Of a stretch of 47,614 nucleotides of DNA, positions 36,892-45,999 are shown piece after piece. Position numbers and translations under genes: made by a program. The stretch spans positions 1 to 47,614 of the forward strand of contig JAQBOU010000042.1 of the NCBI GenBank assembly GCA_028287865.1, written 5' to 3'. The notes beneath the pieces are model-generated. The model made no database searches and was not told the DNA's origin. It saw nothing but the letters and a program-made list of their open reading frames with translations. The first letter of the stretch is position 1, and every line of letters starts with the position of its first letter. This stretch comes from Mucilaginibacter sp. (lineage in GTDB: Bacteria; Bacteroidota; Bacteroidia; Sphingobacteriales; Sphingobacteriaceae).

Positions 36892-37227
36892 ATGCATAGA
36901 TATTGTTTAACCCTTGATTTAAAAGATGATGCTGCCTTAATAGCGGAGTATGAACAATACCATATCAAAATCTGGCCTGAAATTCGCAAAAGTATTGTTG
37001 AATCGGGTATAATTAAGATGGAAATATATCGGTTTGATACGCGTTTATTTATGATAATGGAAACGGACGAAAGTTTTAGCTTTGAGAAGAAAGCTGAAAT
37101 GGATGCGGCAAATAACAAAGTGCAGGAATGGGAAAACCTGATGTGGAATTACCAGCAACCACTAAAAAAAGCCCTCAAAGGTGAAAAGTGGGTTTTAATG
37201 AACAAGATATTTGAATTGAATAAATAA
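36892..37227 (+). CDS. L-rhamnose mutarotase-family protein (RhaM-like)
   Basis: 111 residues from ATG 36892 (MHRYCLTLDLKDD); an upstream TTG frame adds only eight non-conserved residues. HRYCLTLDLKDDAALIAEYEQYHIKIWPEI, IYRFDTRLFMIMETDESF and WNYQQPLKKALKGEKWVLMNKIFEL are the marks of the family, a dimeric ferredoxin-like fold that speeds the exchange of sugar anomers. It lies one base before the UxaA-type gene. With a fucosidase and other 6-deoxy-sugar genes downstream, the substrate here is more likely L-fucose than rhamnose, by inference. Confidence 0.88.
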   Translation: MHRYCLTLDLKDDAALIAEYEQYHIKIWPEIRKSIVESGIIKMEIYRFDTRLFMIMETDESFSFEKKAEMDAANNKVQEWENLMWNYQQPLKKALKGEKWVLMNKIFELNK

Positions 37228-37228
37228 C

Positions 37229-38890
37229 ATGTCAGCAAAAAAAGATACCTTTTTAAAGATCCATCCAAAGGATAATGTTTTAGTAGCCTTGCAGGATTTG
37301 CCCCAGGGAACAACGATCAATTTTGAAGGGGAAACTTTCACCTTAACAAGTAACATTGCAGCCAAGCATAAATTTAGTATCACCGATCTGCAAGCCGGTG
37401 ATAAAATATTTATGTATGGTGTATTGGTAGGTAAGGCAACACAGCTTATCCCACAGGGCGGACCGATCAGTACGCAAACCGTTCATCATGCATCAAGCGA
37501 GTTCCATTTAGGTGAGCGCAAACTGGATTGGCATAAACCGGATACCAGCAAATTTGATGGCAGAACTTTTATGGGTTATCACCGGGCCGACGGATCAGTG
37601 GGTACAGGTAATTACTGGATTGTAGTGCCCCTGGTTTTTTGCGAAAACCGAAACATTAATGTGTTAAAGGAGGCATTATACGATAAGCTTGGTTACAAAA
37701 AAGCAAAAACTTACGAAGGTGATGTGGAACAATTAATTGAGCTTTACCAGGCAGGGAAATCTGCACAGGAAATATTAAATGCTGATATAGCGGTATCTGA
37801 TGATAAAGCAACCTCAAAAAGACTTTTTAAAAATATAGACGGTATAAAATTCCTGACACATGAAATGGGCTGCGGATGTACCCGCTCAGATGCACAAACC
37901 TTATGCGGGCTTATTGCAGGTTATGTAACCCACCCTAACGTGGCAGGCGCAACCATATTAAGTCTTGGGTGCCAGAATGCGCAGGTAAGTATTTTGCAGC
38001 AGGAAATAGCGCTGCGCGATAAAAACTTCAGCAAGCCGCTTATCATCCTGGAGCAGCAAAAGGTAGGAACCGAGCGCGATATGATGCAGCAGGCTTTAAA
38101 GCAAACTTTTGCAGGATTGGTACAGGCTAACCAGGTACAACGGCAACCTGCACCCTTATCAAAATTATGTATCGGGCTTGAGTGCGGCGGCTCTGATGGT
38201 TTTTCAGGAATTTCTGCTAACCCGGCATTAGGCTACGTTTCTGATCTGTTGGTTTCAATGGGAGGTACTGTTATACTTTCGGAGTTTCCGGAGCTTTGCG
38301 GTGTGGAGCAGGAGTTAAGCGACCGCTGTGTTGACGAAGAAAAAGCAAATCAATTTATGAAGCTGATGACGGCCTATAATGCCCGTGCCGTTGCAGATGG
38401 CTCCGGTTTTTATGCCAATCCATCGCCGGGAAATATTCGCGATGGCTTAATTACTGATGCTATAAAATCTGCCGGGGCAGCTAAAAAAGGCGGTACCTCG
38501 CCCGTTACTGATGTATTGGATTATCCCGGAAAAGTAACAAGTCCCGGACTTAATTTGCTTTGCACACCAGGCAGCGATGTAGAAAGTACCACTGCCGAAG
38601 TAGGAGCAGGGGCCAATATCGTATTATTTACAACAGGCTTGGGTACGCCAACAGGTAACCCCGTTACGCCTGTTATTAAATTATCAACCAATACTGCTAT
38701 GGCCGTTAAAATGCCTGACATAATTGACATAGACTGCGGAACTATTATTGAAGGTGAAGAAACTATACAACAAGCCGGAGAGCGGATATTGGAATACATT
38801 ATACAGGTAGCAAGCGGCGAAGCCGAGCCAAAAGCGGTGCAGTTAGGTCAGGATGATTTTATACCCTGGAAAAGAGGAGTATCATTGTAA
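37229..38890 (+). CDS. UxaA-family (altronate-type) sugar-acid dehydratase
   Basis: 553 residues. An N-terminal SAF-like domain (about 1-95; KDNVLVALQDLPQGTTI) is followed by the two UxaA domains with GYHRADGSVGTGNYWIVVPLVFCENRN, HEMGCGCTRSDAQTLCGLI and LSLGCQNAQ, iron-type cysteines, and C-terminal GLGTPTGNPVTPVIKLSTN. The family dehydrates altronate or galactarate. In this cluster (mutarotase, SDR, fucosidase, FAH hydrolase) an L-fuconate dehydratase role is likely, replacing the enolase-type enzyme known from Xanthomonas. It starts one base after the mutarotase stop. The gap to the next gene (about 220 bases) shows nothing clear. Confidence 0.88.
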   Translation: MSAKKDTFLKIHPKDNVLVALQDLPQGTTINFEGETFTLTSNIAAKHKFSITDLQAGDKIFMYGVLVGKATQLIPQGGPISTQTVHHASSEFHLGERKLDWHKPDTSKFDGRTFMGYHRADGSVGTGNYWIVVPLVFCENRNINVLKEALYDKLGYKKAKTYEGDVEQLIELYQAGKSAQEILNADIAVSDDKATSKRLFKNIDGIKFLTHEMGCGCTRSDAQTLCGLIAGYVTHPNVAGATILSLGCQNAQVSILQQEIALRDKNFSKPLIILEQQKVGTERDMMQQALKQTFAGLVQANQVQRQPAPLSKLCIGLECGGSDGFSGISANPALGYVSDLLVSMGGTVILSEFPELCGVEQELSDRCVDEEKANQFMKLMTAYNARAVADGSGFYANPSPGNIRDGLITDAIKSAGAAKKGGTSPVTDVLDYPGKVTSPGLNLLCTPGSDVESTTAEVGAGANIVLFTTGLGTPTGNPVTPVIKLSTNTAMAVKMPDIIDIDCGTIIEGEETIQQAGERILEYIIQVASGEAEPKAVQLGQDDFIPWKRGVSL

Positions 38891-39117
38891 GGTCGGCATA
38901 TTACAATCATCATCTCTGATACACAGGTACTAACCTTTGTTTTTTTAAACCTTGTCCTTATTATGCATAAATAAATAACAATTTCGGGTTGTTTCCGTTA
39001 AACCACTAAAATCAAAGTGAATAAAGCAGCAGCAGGATGCAACGACAATCTACCGGTTCTTTTCAAAATGCTTTTTAAACAGGAATTAAACTTGTCAATT
39101 ATTCTACATTGAAAAGC

Positions 39118-41661
39118 ATGCAGATGAAATACACCTTATTAGCAATTCTTTTATTCTTCTCGGGTTTAGTTAAAGGGCAAAATACTACAGTTAGGGGCAC
39201 TATAACCGATGCCCGGACAAATCAAACCTTACCTTTGGTATCAGTCTCATTTCCAGGTACCTCTATCGGTGTTAACAGCGATAATAACGGTAAATATGCC
39301 ATAACAACAGGAAAAACCTATACGGAGTTGAAATTCACCTCAATAGGTTATAAAACAGTTATCCGGGTTATAATTGCGGGAAAAGAGCAGGTAATTAATG
39401 TTAAAATGCAGCCTGATGTACAGTCTTTAGCAACTGTGAATATCAGCTCGGGGAAACGGAAACGCTATACCAACAAGGATAATCCGGCGGTTGAGCTGAT
39501 AAGGCAGGTAATAGCTCATAAAAATGAAAACAGGATGCAGAGCTATGATTATATTGAATACAATCAATATGAAAAACTGCAGTTCTCATTTATAAATGTT
39601 TCAGAGAAGCTGGGGCAAAAAAAACCATTGCATCAATATAAATTTTTATTGGATAATCGTGATACCGTTAATTTGCCGGGTAAATCGTTATTGCCGGTTT
39701 ACATGGAAGAAAAATCAACCCAAACCTATTATCGTAAAAAACCTGAACGCACAAAAAAGATTGTTGAGGGGGAGAAAAAAGTAAACATTGTAAATTTTGT
39801 AGATGAAGAAGGGGTAAACAGTTACTTGAACAGGATGTATTCCGAAGTGGATATTTATTCGAATAACATATTTTTAATGACCAACCAGTTTTTAAGTCCG
39901 ATAGCTGACGGTGCTCCAGCTTTTTATAAGTTTTTTATTACCGATACCATTGAGGTTGACAATAAGAAAATGGTTGAATTGGAGTTTACACCGCGCAACG
40001 GCAATGACATGTTATTTGAAGGCCTTATCATTATTACGCTGGATGGCCGCTATGCGGTTGAAAAAGCAAGGTTGACAACCAACAAAAATATTAACCTGAA
40101 CTGGGTTCGCGGTATGAATGTTGACCTGGCTTACGAGAAAACCAGTGATGGTAGGTACCATTTAAGCAAAAGTGTAATGAAAGCCAGCTTCGGACTTAAA
40201 AAAAGTGGCGATAAGGGCATTTTTGGGGAAAGGACCATCACCTATAATAACTACGTGATCAATGTACCCCGGCCTGATAGCGTGTATGCAGGTCCCAATG
40301 TATTGATCCCTGAAAAAGCTATGCAGCGGGACGAACATTTTTGGACGGGAACCAGGGGACGTGATACACTAACAAGTGTTGAAGCAAATGTTTACAAAAA
40401 TATTGATAGTTTGCAAACCATGCCATCGTATAAACGGACGATGGAGATCATCAATTTGGGTGCCGTTGGTTTTAAATCGTTCGGTCCTGTTGAAGTTGGC
40501 CCTATAGGTGCTTTTCTTAGCTTCAATCCGGTTGAAGGTACAAGACTACGCTTAGGAGGAAGAACTACCACTGATTTTAGCACCAGGTATTATTTAGAAA
40601 CGTATGGCGCCTACGGTTTTAAGGACCAAAAATTCAAATACCTTTTAAGTGGGGCCTATTCCTTCAATAATAAATCTATTTACAAGTTTCCTAACAGTTA
40701 TATTAAGGCAACTGTTCAGCGTGATGTTAAAATCCCCGGCGAGGAGCTGTCTTATTCCCAAAGCGACAGCTTTTTTCTTTCTTTTACCAGAGGTGTCAAC
40801 AATAAATACCTTTACAATGATTACTACAAATTAGATTATGTAAATGAAATTGAGAATCATTTTTCGTATGCCTTGGGGTTTAAAAGCTGGAAACAATCGC
40901 CCGGCGGTTCCTTATATTTTATAAACCAACTGGATAATGTACCAAATACAGTATCTGCGCTAACAACGTCAGAGCTTTCATTAACCCTTCGCTATGCCCC
41001 GCATGAGGCGCTTGTTCAGGGAAAGCTTTACCGCATTACCATCCCAAGTAAATATCCAATTATAAGTCTTGATTATCACCAGGGCATAAAAGATCTTTTT
41101 GGCGGCGGATATAATTATCAAAACTTACGTTTAAGGGTGGATAAGCGTTTCTATTTATCCCAGCTGGGTTATGCAGATGTGACAGTTGAAGGCGGATATC
41201 TTTTTGGCCAGGTATCTTACCCGCTTTTAACTATCCACCAGGCCAATCAAACTTATTACTATGATCCTGATTCCTATAACCTGATGAATTTTTTGGAGTT
41301 TGTAAGCGATCATTATGCAAGTTTCAAATTTGATTACTGCTTAAACGGGTTTATTTTTAATAAAATACCGTTGCTTAAAAAACTAAAATGGCGCGAATAC
41401 ATTTCTTTTAAAGCCCTTTATGGTGGTGTTCGGGATGAAAATAATCCACTGCTTCATCCTTCACTTTTGCAGTACCCGGTTGATCAGAATGGAATTCCGC
41501 TAACCTATACCCTCAGCAAAGCACCTTACACCGAAGGCAGCCTTGGGATTGGTAACATATTTAAAATTTTTAGGGTTGACCTGGTGGAGCGTTTTGATTA
41601 TCTTAACCATCCTAATACAAACAGGTTTGGTATTAGAGGCTCTGCGCTGTTCGATTTTTGA
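39118..41661 (+). CDS. DUF5686 protein with carboxypeptidase-regulatory-like N-domain
   Basis: About 847 residues. Possible starts are TTG 39109, ATG 39118 and ATG 39124; the signal peptide (MKYTLLAILLFFSGLVKGQ) fits either ATG. Residues about 25-110 form a CarboxypepD_reg-like beta sandwich (TTVRGTITDARTNQTLPLVSVSFPGT). The rest is DUF5686, an outer-membrane barrel-like region (SGKRKRYTNKDNPAVELIRQVIAHK; ending GIRGSALFDF). These large proteins are common in Bacteroidota and have no settled function. It lies within the fucose cluster but may be unrelated to it. Confidence 0.85.
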   Translation: MQMKYTLLAILLFFSGLVKGQNTTVRGTITDARTNQTLPLVSVSFPGTSIGVNSDNNGKYAITTGKTYTELKFTSIGYKTVIRVIIAGKEQVINVKMQPDVQSLATVNISSGKRKRYTNKDNPAVELIRQVIAHKNENRMQSYDYIEYNQYEKLQFSFINVSEKLGQKKPLHQYKFLLDNRDTVNLPGKSLLPVYMEEKSTQTYYRKKPERTKKIVEGEKKVNIVNFVDEEGVNSYLNRMYSEVDIYSNNIFLMTNQFLSPIADGAPAFYKFFITDTIEVDNKKMVELEFTPRNGNDMLFEGLIIITLDGRYAVEKARLTTNKNINLNWVRGMNVDLAYEKTSDGRYHLSKSVMKASFGLKKSGDKGIFGERTITYNNYVINVPRPDSVYAGPNVLIPEKAMQRDEHFWTGTRGRDTLTSVEANVYKNIDSLQTMPSYKRTMEIINLGAVGFKSFGPVEVGPIGAFLSFNPVEGTRLRLGGRTTTDFSTRYYLETYGAYGFKDQKFKYLLSGAYSFNNKSIYKFPNSYIKATVQRDVKIPGEELSYSQSDSFFLSFTRGVNNKYLYNDYYKLDYVNEIENHFSYALGFKSWKQSPGGSLYFINQLDNVPNTVSALTTSELSLTLRYAPHEALVQGKLYRITIPSKYPIISLDYHQGIKDLFGGGYNYQNLRLRVDKRFYLSQLGYADVTVEGGYLFGQVSYPLLTIHQANQTYYYDPDSYNLMNFLEFVSDHYASFKFDYCLNGFIFNKIPLLKKLKWREYISFKALYGGVRDENNPLLHPSLLQYPVDQNGIPLTYTLSKAPYTEGSLGIGNIFKIFRVDLVERFDYLNHPNTNRFGIRGSALFDF

Positions 41662-41704
41662 CGAAACAACGCAAAGTCAAAAGCAATATTAAATAAACCA
41701 TAAT

Positions 41705-42469
41705 ATGTTCAAATTAACAAACAAATCAGTAGTAATTACCGGCGGCGGTAGCGGAATTGGTAAAGCAATGTCAATACTTTTTGCAAAACAGGGAGCCAAT
41801 GTTCATATTGTTGAATTAAATGCCGAAGCAGCAACAGAAACAGTTAATCAAATAATTGCTGACGGTGGGAAAGCTGATAATTACACGTGTGATGTGAGTG
41901 ACCAGCAACAGGTAATAGCTGCTTTAGGGATGATAGAAAAGATTGACATTTTAATAAATAATGCAGGTATTGCCCATATTGGCAGGGCTGATAATACGAG
42001 CGAAGCTGACTTCGACCGTATTTATAATGTAAATATAAAAGGGGTTTACAATTGCTTATTTGCTGCAATACCATTGATGAAAGCCAATAATGGAGGCGTA
42101 ATCTTGAATACGGCATCCATAGCCGCACATGTAGGTATTACGGATCGTTTTGCGTATTCAACAAGTAAAGGCGCTATCCATGCCATGACTTTGTCTGTGG
42201 CCCGGGATTATTTGCATGATAACATCCGCTGCAACAGCATATCCCCGGCAAGGGTACACACGCCGTTTGTAGATGGTTTTATTGCCAAAAATTATGCAGG
42301 TCAGGAAGCGGAGATATTTGAAAAACTGTCCAAAACCCAGCCTATAGGCCGGATGGGAAAATCAGAAGAAGTGGCTGCATTGGCGTTATACCTATGTTCG
42401 GACGAAGCAGGCTTTATCACCGGATGCGATTACCCTATTGACGGAGGATTTATAACTTTAAATAATTAA
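41705..42469 (+). CDS. Short-chain dehydrogenase/reductase (candidate L-fucose or keto-deoxy-fuconate dehydrogenase)
   Basis: 254 residues, classical SDR: Rossmann TGGGSGIGKA (12-21), NNAG (85-88), catalytic S138, Y151 and K155 (YSTSK), and C-terminal GCDYPIDGGF. NAD(P)-dependent. In the oxidative L-fucose route two SDR steps exist (fucose to fuconolactone; 2-keto-3-deoxy-fuconate to the 2,4-diketo acid). The neighbours (UxaA dehydratase and FAH hydrolase) fit the second. It is followed 76 bases later by the fucosidase, with a hairpin between. Confidence 0.85.
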   Translation: MFKLTNKSVVITGGGSGIGKAMSILFAKQGANVHIVELNAEAATETVNQIIADGGKADNYTCDVSDQQQVIAALGMIEKIDILINNAGIAHIGRADNTSEADFDRIYNVNIKGVYNCLFAAIPLMKANNGGVILNTASIAAHVGITDRFAYSTSKGAIHAMTLSVARDYLHDNIRCNSISPARVHTPFVDGFIAKNYAGQEAEIFEKLSKTQPIGRMGKSEEVAALALYLCSDEAGFITGCDYPIDGGFITLNN

Positions 42470-42471
42470 TG

Positions 42472-42540
42472 TTGATTTCGGAATTGGAAATATGATCGAA
42501 TAAAACTTAAATTCGAATTCCAATTGTAACCCGAAATCAA
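42472..42540 (+). repeat. Imperfect inverted repeat between SDR and fucosidase genes
   Basis: Arms TTGATTTCGGAATTGG (42472-42487) and CCAATT-GTAAC-CCGAAATCAA (42520-42540) pair over 16 bp with a 5-base bulge and 32-base loop. There is no T run after it. It may act as an mRNA-stability or attenuation structure, or be a degraded small repeat. Confidence 0.45.
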
Positions 42541-42545
42541 AGATC

Positions 42546-43841
42546 ATGATAAAAAGACTCACCCTGCTTATCCTACTGCTTTATTGCATTAATGTGAACG
42601 CACAAAGTACCTATACGCCCACTGCTGATAACCTTGCAACCCGCGAAAACTTCCAGGATATGAAGTTTGGCCTTTTTATCCATTGGGGTATTTACAGCAT
42701 TTTGGGTGATGGCGAATGGGTGATGCACAACGAAAAGATCCCTTACAATAATTATAAACGCCTTGCTGATTTTTTTAACCCGCAGGCATTCAATGCCAAA
42801 GAATGGGTTGCCTTTGCAAAAAGGGCCGGAATGAAATATATCACTATCACCTCCCGTCATCATGATGGGTTCAGTATGTTCGGTACAAAGGCATCTCCCT
42901 ATAATATTGTTGACGCTACGCCTTATCATAAAGACCCCCTGATGGAGCTGGCAAAGGAATGCCAGAAAGAAGGTATTGAACTACATTTTTACTATTCATT
43001 GCTGGATTGGGGAAGGCCCGATTATGCTTTTGGCAGCCCTTTTGTAAACGGTGTGCCGGTAAATGGCGATTGGAACAGCTATATTAATTTTATGAAGGCA
43101 CAGCTTACCGAGCTGATCACAAAATACCCGGCCGTAAAGGGTATTTGGTTTGACGGATACTGGGAGCGTACCAATGTGAACTGGCACCTGGATGAGATAT
43201 ACGGTTTGATACATAAGCTGAACCCTGCTATAATTATTGGTAACAATCACCACGAAGCGGTGAAAGACGGTGAGGATTTCCAGATGTTTGAGAAAGATTT
43301 GCCCGGTAACAATACTACAGGATTTAGCGAAAAGTCAAAAATAGGACAGTTGCCGTTGGAAACTTGCGAAACCATTAACAACAGCTGGGGATTTAACATT
43401 AATGATCTGAGCTATAAATCGAGTAAACAAATAATCCACTATTTAGTAAACGCTGCCGGACGCAATGCTAATTTTTTATTAAATATTGGCCCTATGCCAA
43501 ACGGAAAGATCCAGCCGGAATTTGCCGACACGCTTGCCATTGTGGGGAATTGGATGGAAAAAAATGGTGAAACTATTTATGGTACCCGTGGTAGCCTGGT
43601 AGCTTCGCAGCAATGGGGTGTGGTAACTTATAAAAATAAAACATTGTACGTACACGTGCTGAACATACCGCAGCAGCCATACATTTTCCTGCCAGGGGTT
43701 AAAGGAAAAGTTGCCAGGGTTAAACTGTTTACCGATGGCAGCAATATTAAATACAAACAACAACCTGAAGGTGTTTTTATTTATGCTGACAATATAAAGG
43801 CCGACGCTGTTGATACCATTATTGAAATAACAACAAATTAA
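42546..43841 (+). CDS. GH29 alpha-L-fucosidase
   Basis: 431 residues, signal peptide 1-20 (INVNAQ), periplasmic. The GH29 hallmarks are FGLFIHWGIYSILGDGEWVM (40-60), ITSRHHDGFSMF, FYYSLLDW and the nucleophile D203 in VKGIWFDGYWER. A C-terminal beta-sandwich completes it. It frees L-fucose from glycans with retention of configuration. Its position before the FAH-family gene and near the mutarotase links release of fucose to its oxidation. Confidence 0.95.
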   Translation: MIKRLTLLILLLYCINVNAQSTYTPTADNLATRENFQDMKFGLFIHWGIYSILGDGEWVMHNEKIPYNNYKRLADFFNPQAFNAKEWVAFAKRAGMKYITITSRHHDGFSMFGTKASPYNIVDATPYHKDPLMELAKECQKEGIELHFYYSLLDWGRPDYAFGSPFVNGVPVNGDWNSYINFMKAQLTELITKYPAVKGIWFDGYWERTNVNWHLDEIYGLIHKLNPAIIIGNNHHEAVKDGEDFQMFEKDLPGNNTTGFSEKSKIGQLPLETCETINNSWGFNINDLSYKSSKQIIHYLVNAAGRNANFLLNIGPMPNGKIQPEFADTLAIVGNWMEKNGETIYGTRGSLVASQQWGVVTYKNKTLYVHVLNIPQQPYIFLPGVKGKVARVKLFTDGSNIKYKQQPEGVFIYADNIKADAVDTIIEITTN

Positions 43842-43848
43842 AAAAAGA

Positions 43849-44697
43849 ATGAAGCTGATAAGATTTGGGGAGCCCGGAAAAGAAAAGACGGGTGTGATCA
43901 TCAATAATAAGAAATACGATACATCTGCATTTGGCGAAGATTATGGCGAGCAGTTTTTTGAAACGGATGGACTGACGCGACTTGCTTATTTTTTAGAGGA
44001 TAATATGCTTTCTGAAATTACAGAAGATGTGCGGCTCGGCAGTCCGCTGGCCCGTCCCTCAAAATTAATATGCATTGGTTTAAACTATGCAGACCACGCC
44101 AAAGAAACCAATGCTACCCCACCAGCCGAGCCGGTAATATTTATGAAGGCTACCAGCGCTATCGTTGGCCCCAATGATGATATTACCATCCCCAAAAACT
44201 CAAAAAAAACCGATTGGGAAGTGGAGCTGGCGGTTGTCATCGGTAAACGAGCAAGTTATGTTGACGAAGCCGATGCTATGGACTACGTGGCCGGATACGT
44301 ACTCCATAATGATGTATCAGAGCGCGAATTTCAAATAGAGCGCGGTGGCACCTGGGACAAAGGAAAAGGCTGCGATACCTTCGCTCCTTTGGGGCCATTT
44401 TTGGCAACTAAAGATGAGATTGCCGATCCGCATAACCTGCGCTTATGGTTAAAGGTAAACGGCAAAACCATGCAGGATGGAAATACATCAAACTTTATTT
44501 TTAACATCCCTCATTTAGTATCCTACACCAGCCAGTTCATGACTTTGCTGCCGGGTGATATTATTTCAACAGGTACACCTGCAGGCGTTGGTTTAGGAAT
44601 GAAACCGCCTGTTTATCTTAAGGCCGGCGATGTAGTGGAGTTAGGGATCGATGGATTAGGAGAAGCAAGGCAGGTATTAGTGGATTATAGGGCTTAA
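43849..44697 (+). CDS. Fumarylacetoacetate hydrolase-family protein (candidate 2,4-diketo-3-deoxy-L-fuconate hydrolase)
   Basis: 282 residues. A short N-domain (MKLIRFGEPGKEKTGVI) precedes the FAH barrel: KLICIGLNYADHAKETN, EPVIFMKATSAIVGPNDDI, the metal-binding WEVELAVVIGKRA, and LLPGDIISTGTPAGVGLGMKPP. The family cleaves C-C bonds of acylpyruvates. In the Xanthomonas L-fucose pathway a member splits 2,4-diketo-3-deoxy-L-fuconate into pyruvate and lactate, which suits this cluster. It starts 7 bases after the fucosidase stop. Confidence 0.88.
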   Translation: MKLIRFGEPGKEKTGVIINNKKYDTSAFGEDYGEQFFETDGLTRLAYFLEDNMLSEITEDVRLGSPLARPSKLICIGLNYADHAKETNATPPAEPVIFMKATSAIVGPNDDITIPKNSKKTDWEVELAVVIGKRASYVDEADAMDYVAGYVLHNDVSEREFQIERGGTWDKGKGCDTFAPLGPFLATKDEIADPHNLRLWLKVNGKTMQDGNTSNFIFNIPHLVSYTSQFMTLLPGDIISTGTPAGVGLGMKPPVYLKAGDVVELGIDGLGEARQVLVDYRA

Positions 44698-44747
44698 ACG
44701 GGGACGTTTTTAACTTGTACTTCCTGAAATGCTGTTACAATAAAATG

Positions 44748-44767
44748 CCCCGGTAAAAATACCAGGG
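44748..44767. terminator. Hairpin between convergent FAH-family and PstS genes
   Basis: CCCCGGTA-AAAA-TACCAGGG, 8-bp stem with one mismatch, about 50 bases after the FAH stop and 24 before the PstS stop. There is only a weak T-rich stretch after it. Confidence 0.45.
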
Positions 44768-44791
44768 TATTTCTGTTAACTTTATTATATA

Positions 44792-45904
44792 CTATTGCAA
44801 AATAGCTTTCCCACCAAATGTTGCAGATTTTAAAATTTTCTCAGCAACAGTTACTGCCGCAGGCGAAAGCGGTGCATAGTTAAGGTCCTTGGCATATTTT
44901 TGTCCGTCGTGGATGTTCCACCAAAGCAGTTTAACTACCTTTTGAGCACGATCCATTGTCCGGCTGTTGTAGTTTTGCTCTTTGTAGATCAATGCCCAGG
45001 TAAAACCACTTATCGGGTAACCATCCTTAGCATCTGTATTGCTCAAGGAAATTTTTGCATCGGCAGGCAGCGTAATATTGCCTGCAGCGCTGGTTGATGC
45101 TACGGTTGGTGTAATATAATTACCGCTTTTGTTTTTCAGGTCGGCAAATGTCATTTTGTTTTGAATGGCATAAGCCAGTTCAATGTAGCCAATTGCACCC
45201 GGCGTTTGCTTAATTAAACCAGCTACGCCTTCATTACCTTTACCGCCAAGGCCTACCGGCCAGTTAATTGCAGATCCTTTACCCGGTTTTGTGTTCCAGT
45301 CACTGCTTACTTTCGATAAATAGGTGGTGAAAATGTTGGTTGTCCCGCTGCCATCAGATCGGTGTGCTATGAAAATGCCTGTCGACGGTAACTTTACGCC
45401 CGGGTTTATTTTAGCTATTTGGGCATCATCCCATTTTGTTACTTTTCCTAAAAAAATATTAGCCAGTACGTCCGGGTCTAACTTCAATGTGCTTTTTAAT
45501 TCGGGCAGGTTGTAGCTGATAACTACCGCGCCTGAGCACATTGGGATATGTAATACATCGGCGCCAATTTTTTGGGTTTGATCGTCATTTAAGGGGGCAT
45601 CTGAATCGCCAAAGTCAATTGTTTTGTTGGTAAGCTGTAAAATGCCGCCACCCGAACCAATTGACTGGTAATTTACCTTGATACCTGTCTCTTTATTATA
45701 CTCAGCAAATATTTTCGAAAAAAACGGGTAAACAAATGTGCTTCCGGCTCCAAGTAATGTATTTGCGTCCGTAGTGGATGCTCCGGTTTGAGCGCTATCA
45801 CTCCCGGTTGTTTTGTTGTTGCCATTACAGCCAAACAATGCCGATGCTGTCACTAATAAGCCAACTATGGCTAAATGGTTAATGGTAAAATCTTTAAATT
45901 TCAT
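44792..45904 (-). CDS. pstS: PstS-like phosphate-binding lipoprotein
   Basis: 370 residues from ATG 45904 (MKFKDFTINHLAIVGLLV); a frame to 45955 adds 17 residues before the signal peptide. Lipobox ALFGC. PstS phrases include LLGAGSTFVYPFFSKIFAEYNKETGIKVNYQS cut by the phosphate-site serine, GSGGGILQLTNKTIDFGDSDAPL and HRSDGSGTTNIFTTYLS. It captures inorganic phosphate for an ABC importer. No pstC, pstA or pstB is next to it in the window, unlike the usual operon. Confidence 0.93.
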   Translation of the reverse strand: MKFKDFTINHLAIVGLLVTASALFGCNGNNKTTGSDSAQTGASTTDANTLLGAGSTFVYPFFSKIFAEYNKETGIKVNYQSIGSGGGILQLTNKTIDFGDSDAPLNDDQTQKIGADVLHIPMCSGAVVISYNLPELKSTLKLDPDVLANIFLGKVTKWDDAQIAKINPGVKLPSTGIFIAHRSDGSGTTNIFTTYLSKVSSDWNTKPGKGSAINWPVGLGGKGNEGVAGLIKQTPGAIGYIELAYAIQNKMTFADLKNKSGNYITPTVASTSAAGNITLPADAKISLSNTDAKDGYPISGFTWALIYKEQNYNSRTMDRAQKVVKLLWWNIHDGQKYAKDLNYAPLSPAAVTVAEKILKSATFGGKAILQ

Positions 45905-45999
45905 TATGTGCTTTATTGGGTTAACAATAGAAATATAATTTAGTGTCAATTGCAATGTTAAGTTATTGTTAACAATTTACATAGATTATATTGCCCGTA

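Noticed and set aside
38891..39108. Possible small gene or RNA in the gap before the DUF5686 gene
   Set aside because: No start codon with a convincing frame and no strong hairpin could be found.
45905..45955. Longer N-terminus for PstS
   Set aside because: The extension precedes a complete lipoprotein signal peptide starting at 45904.
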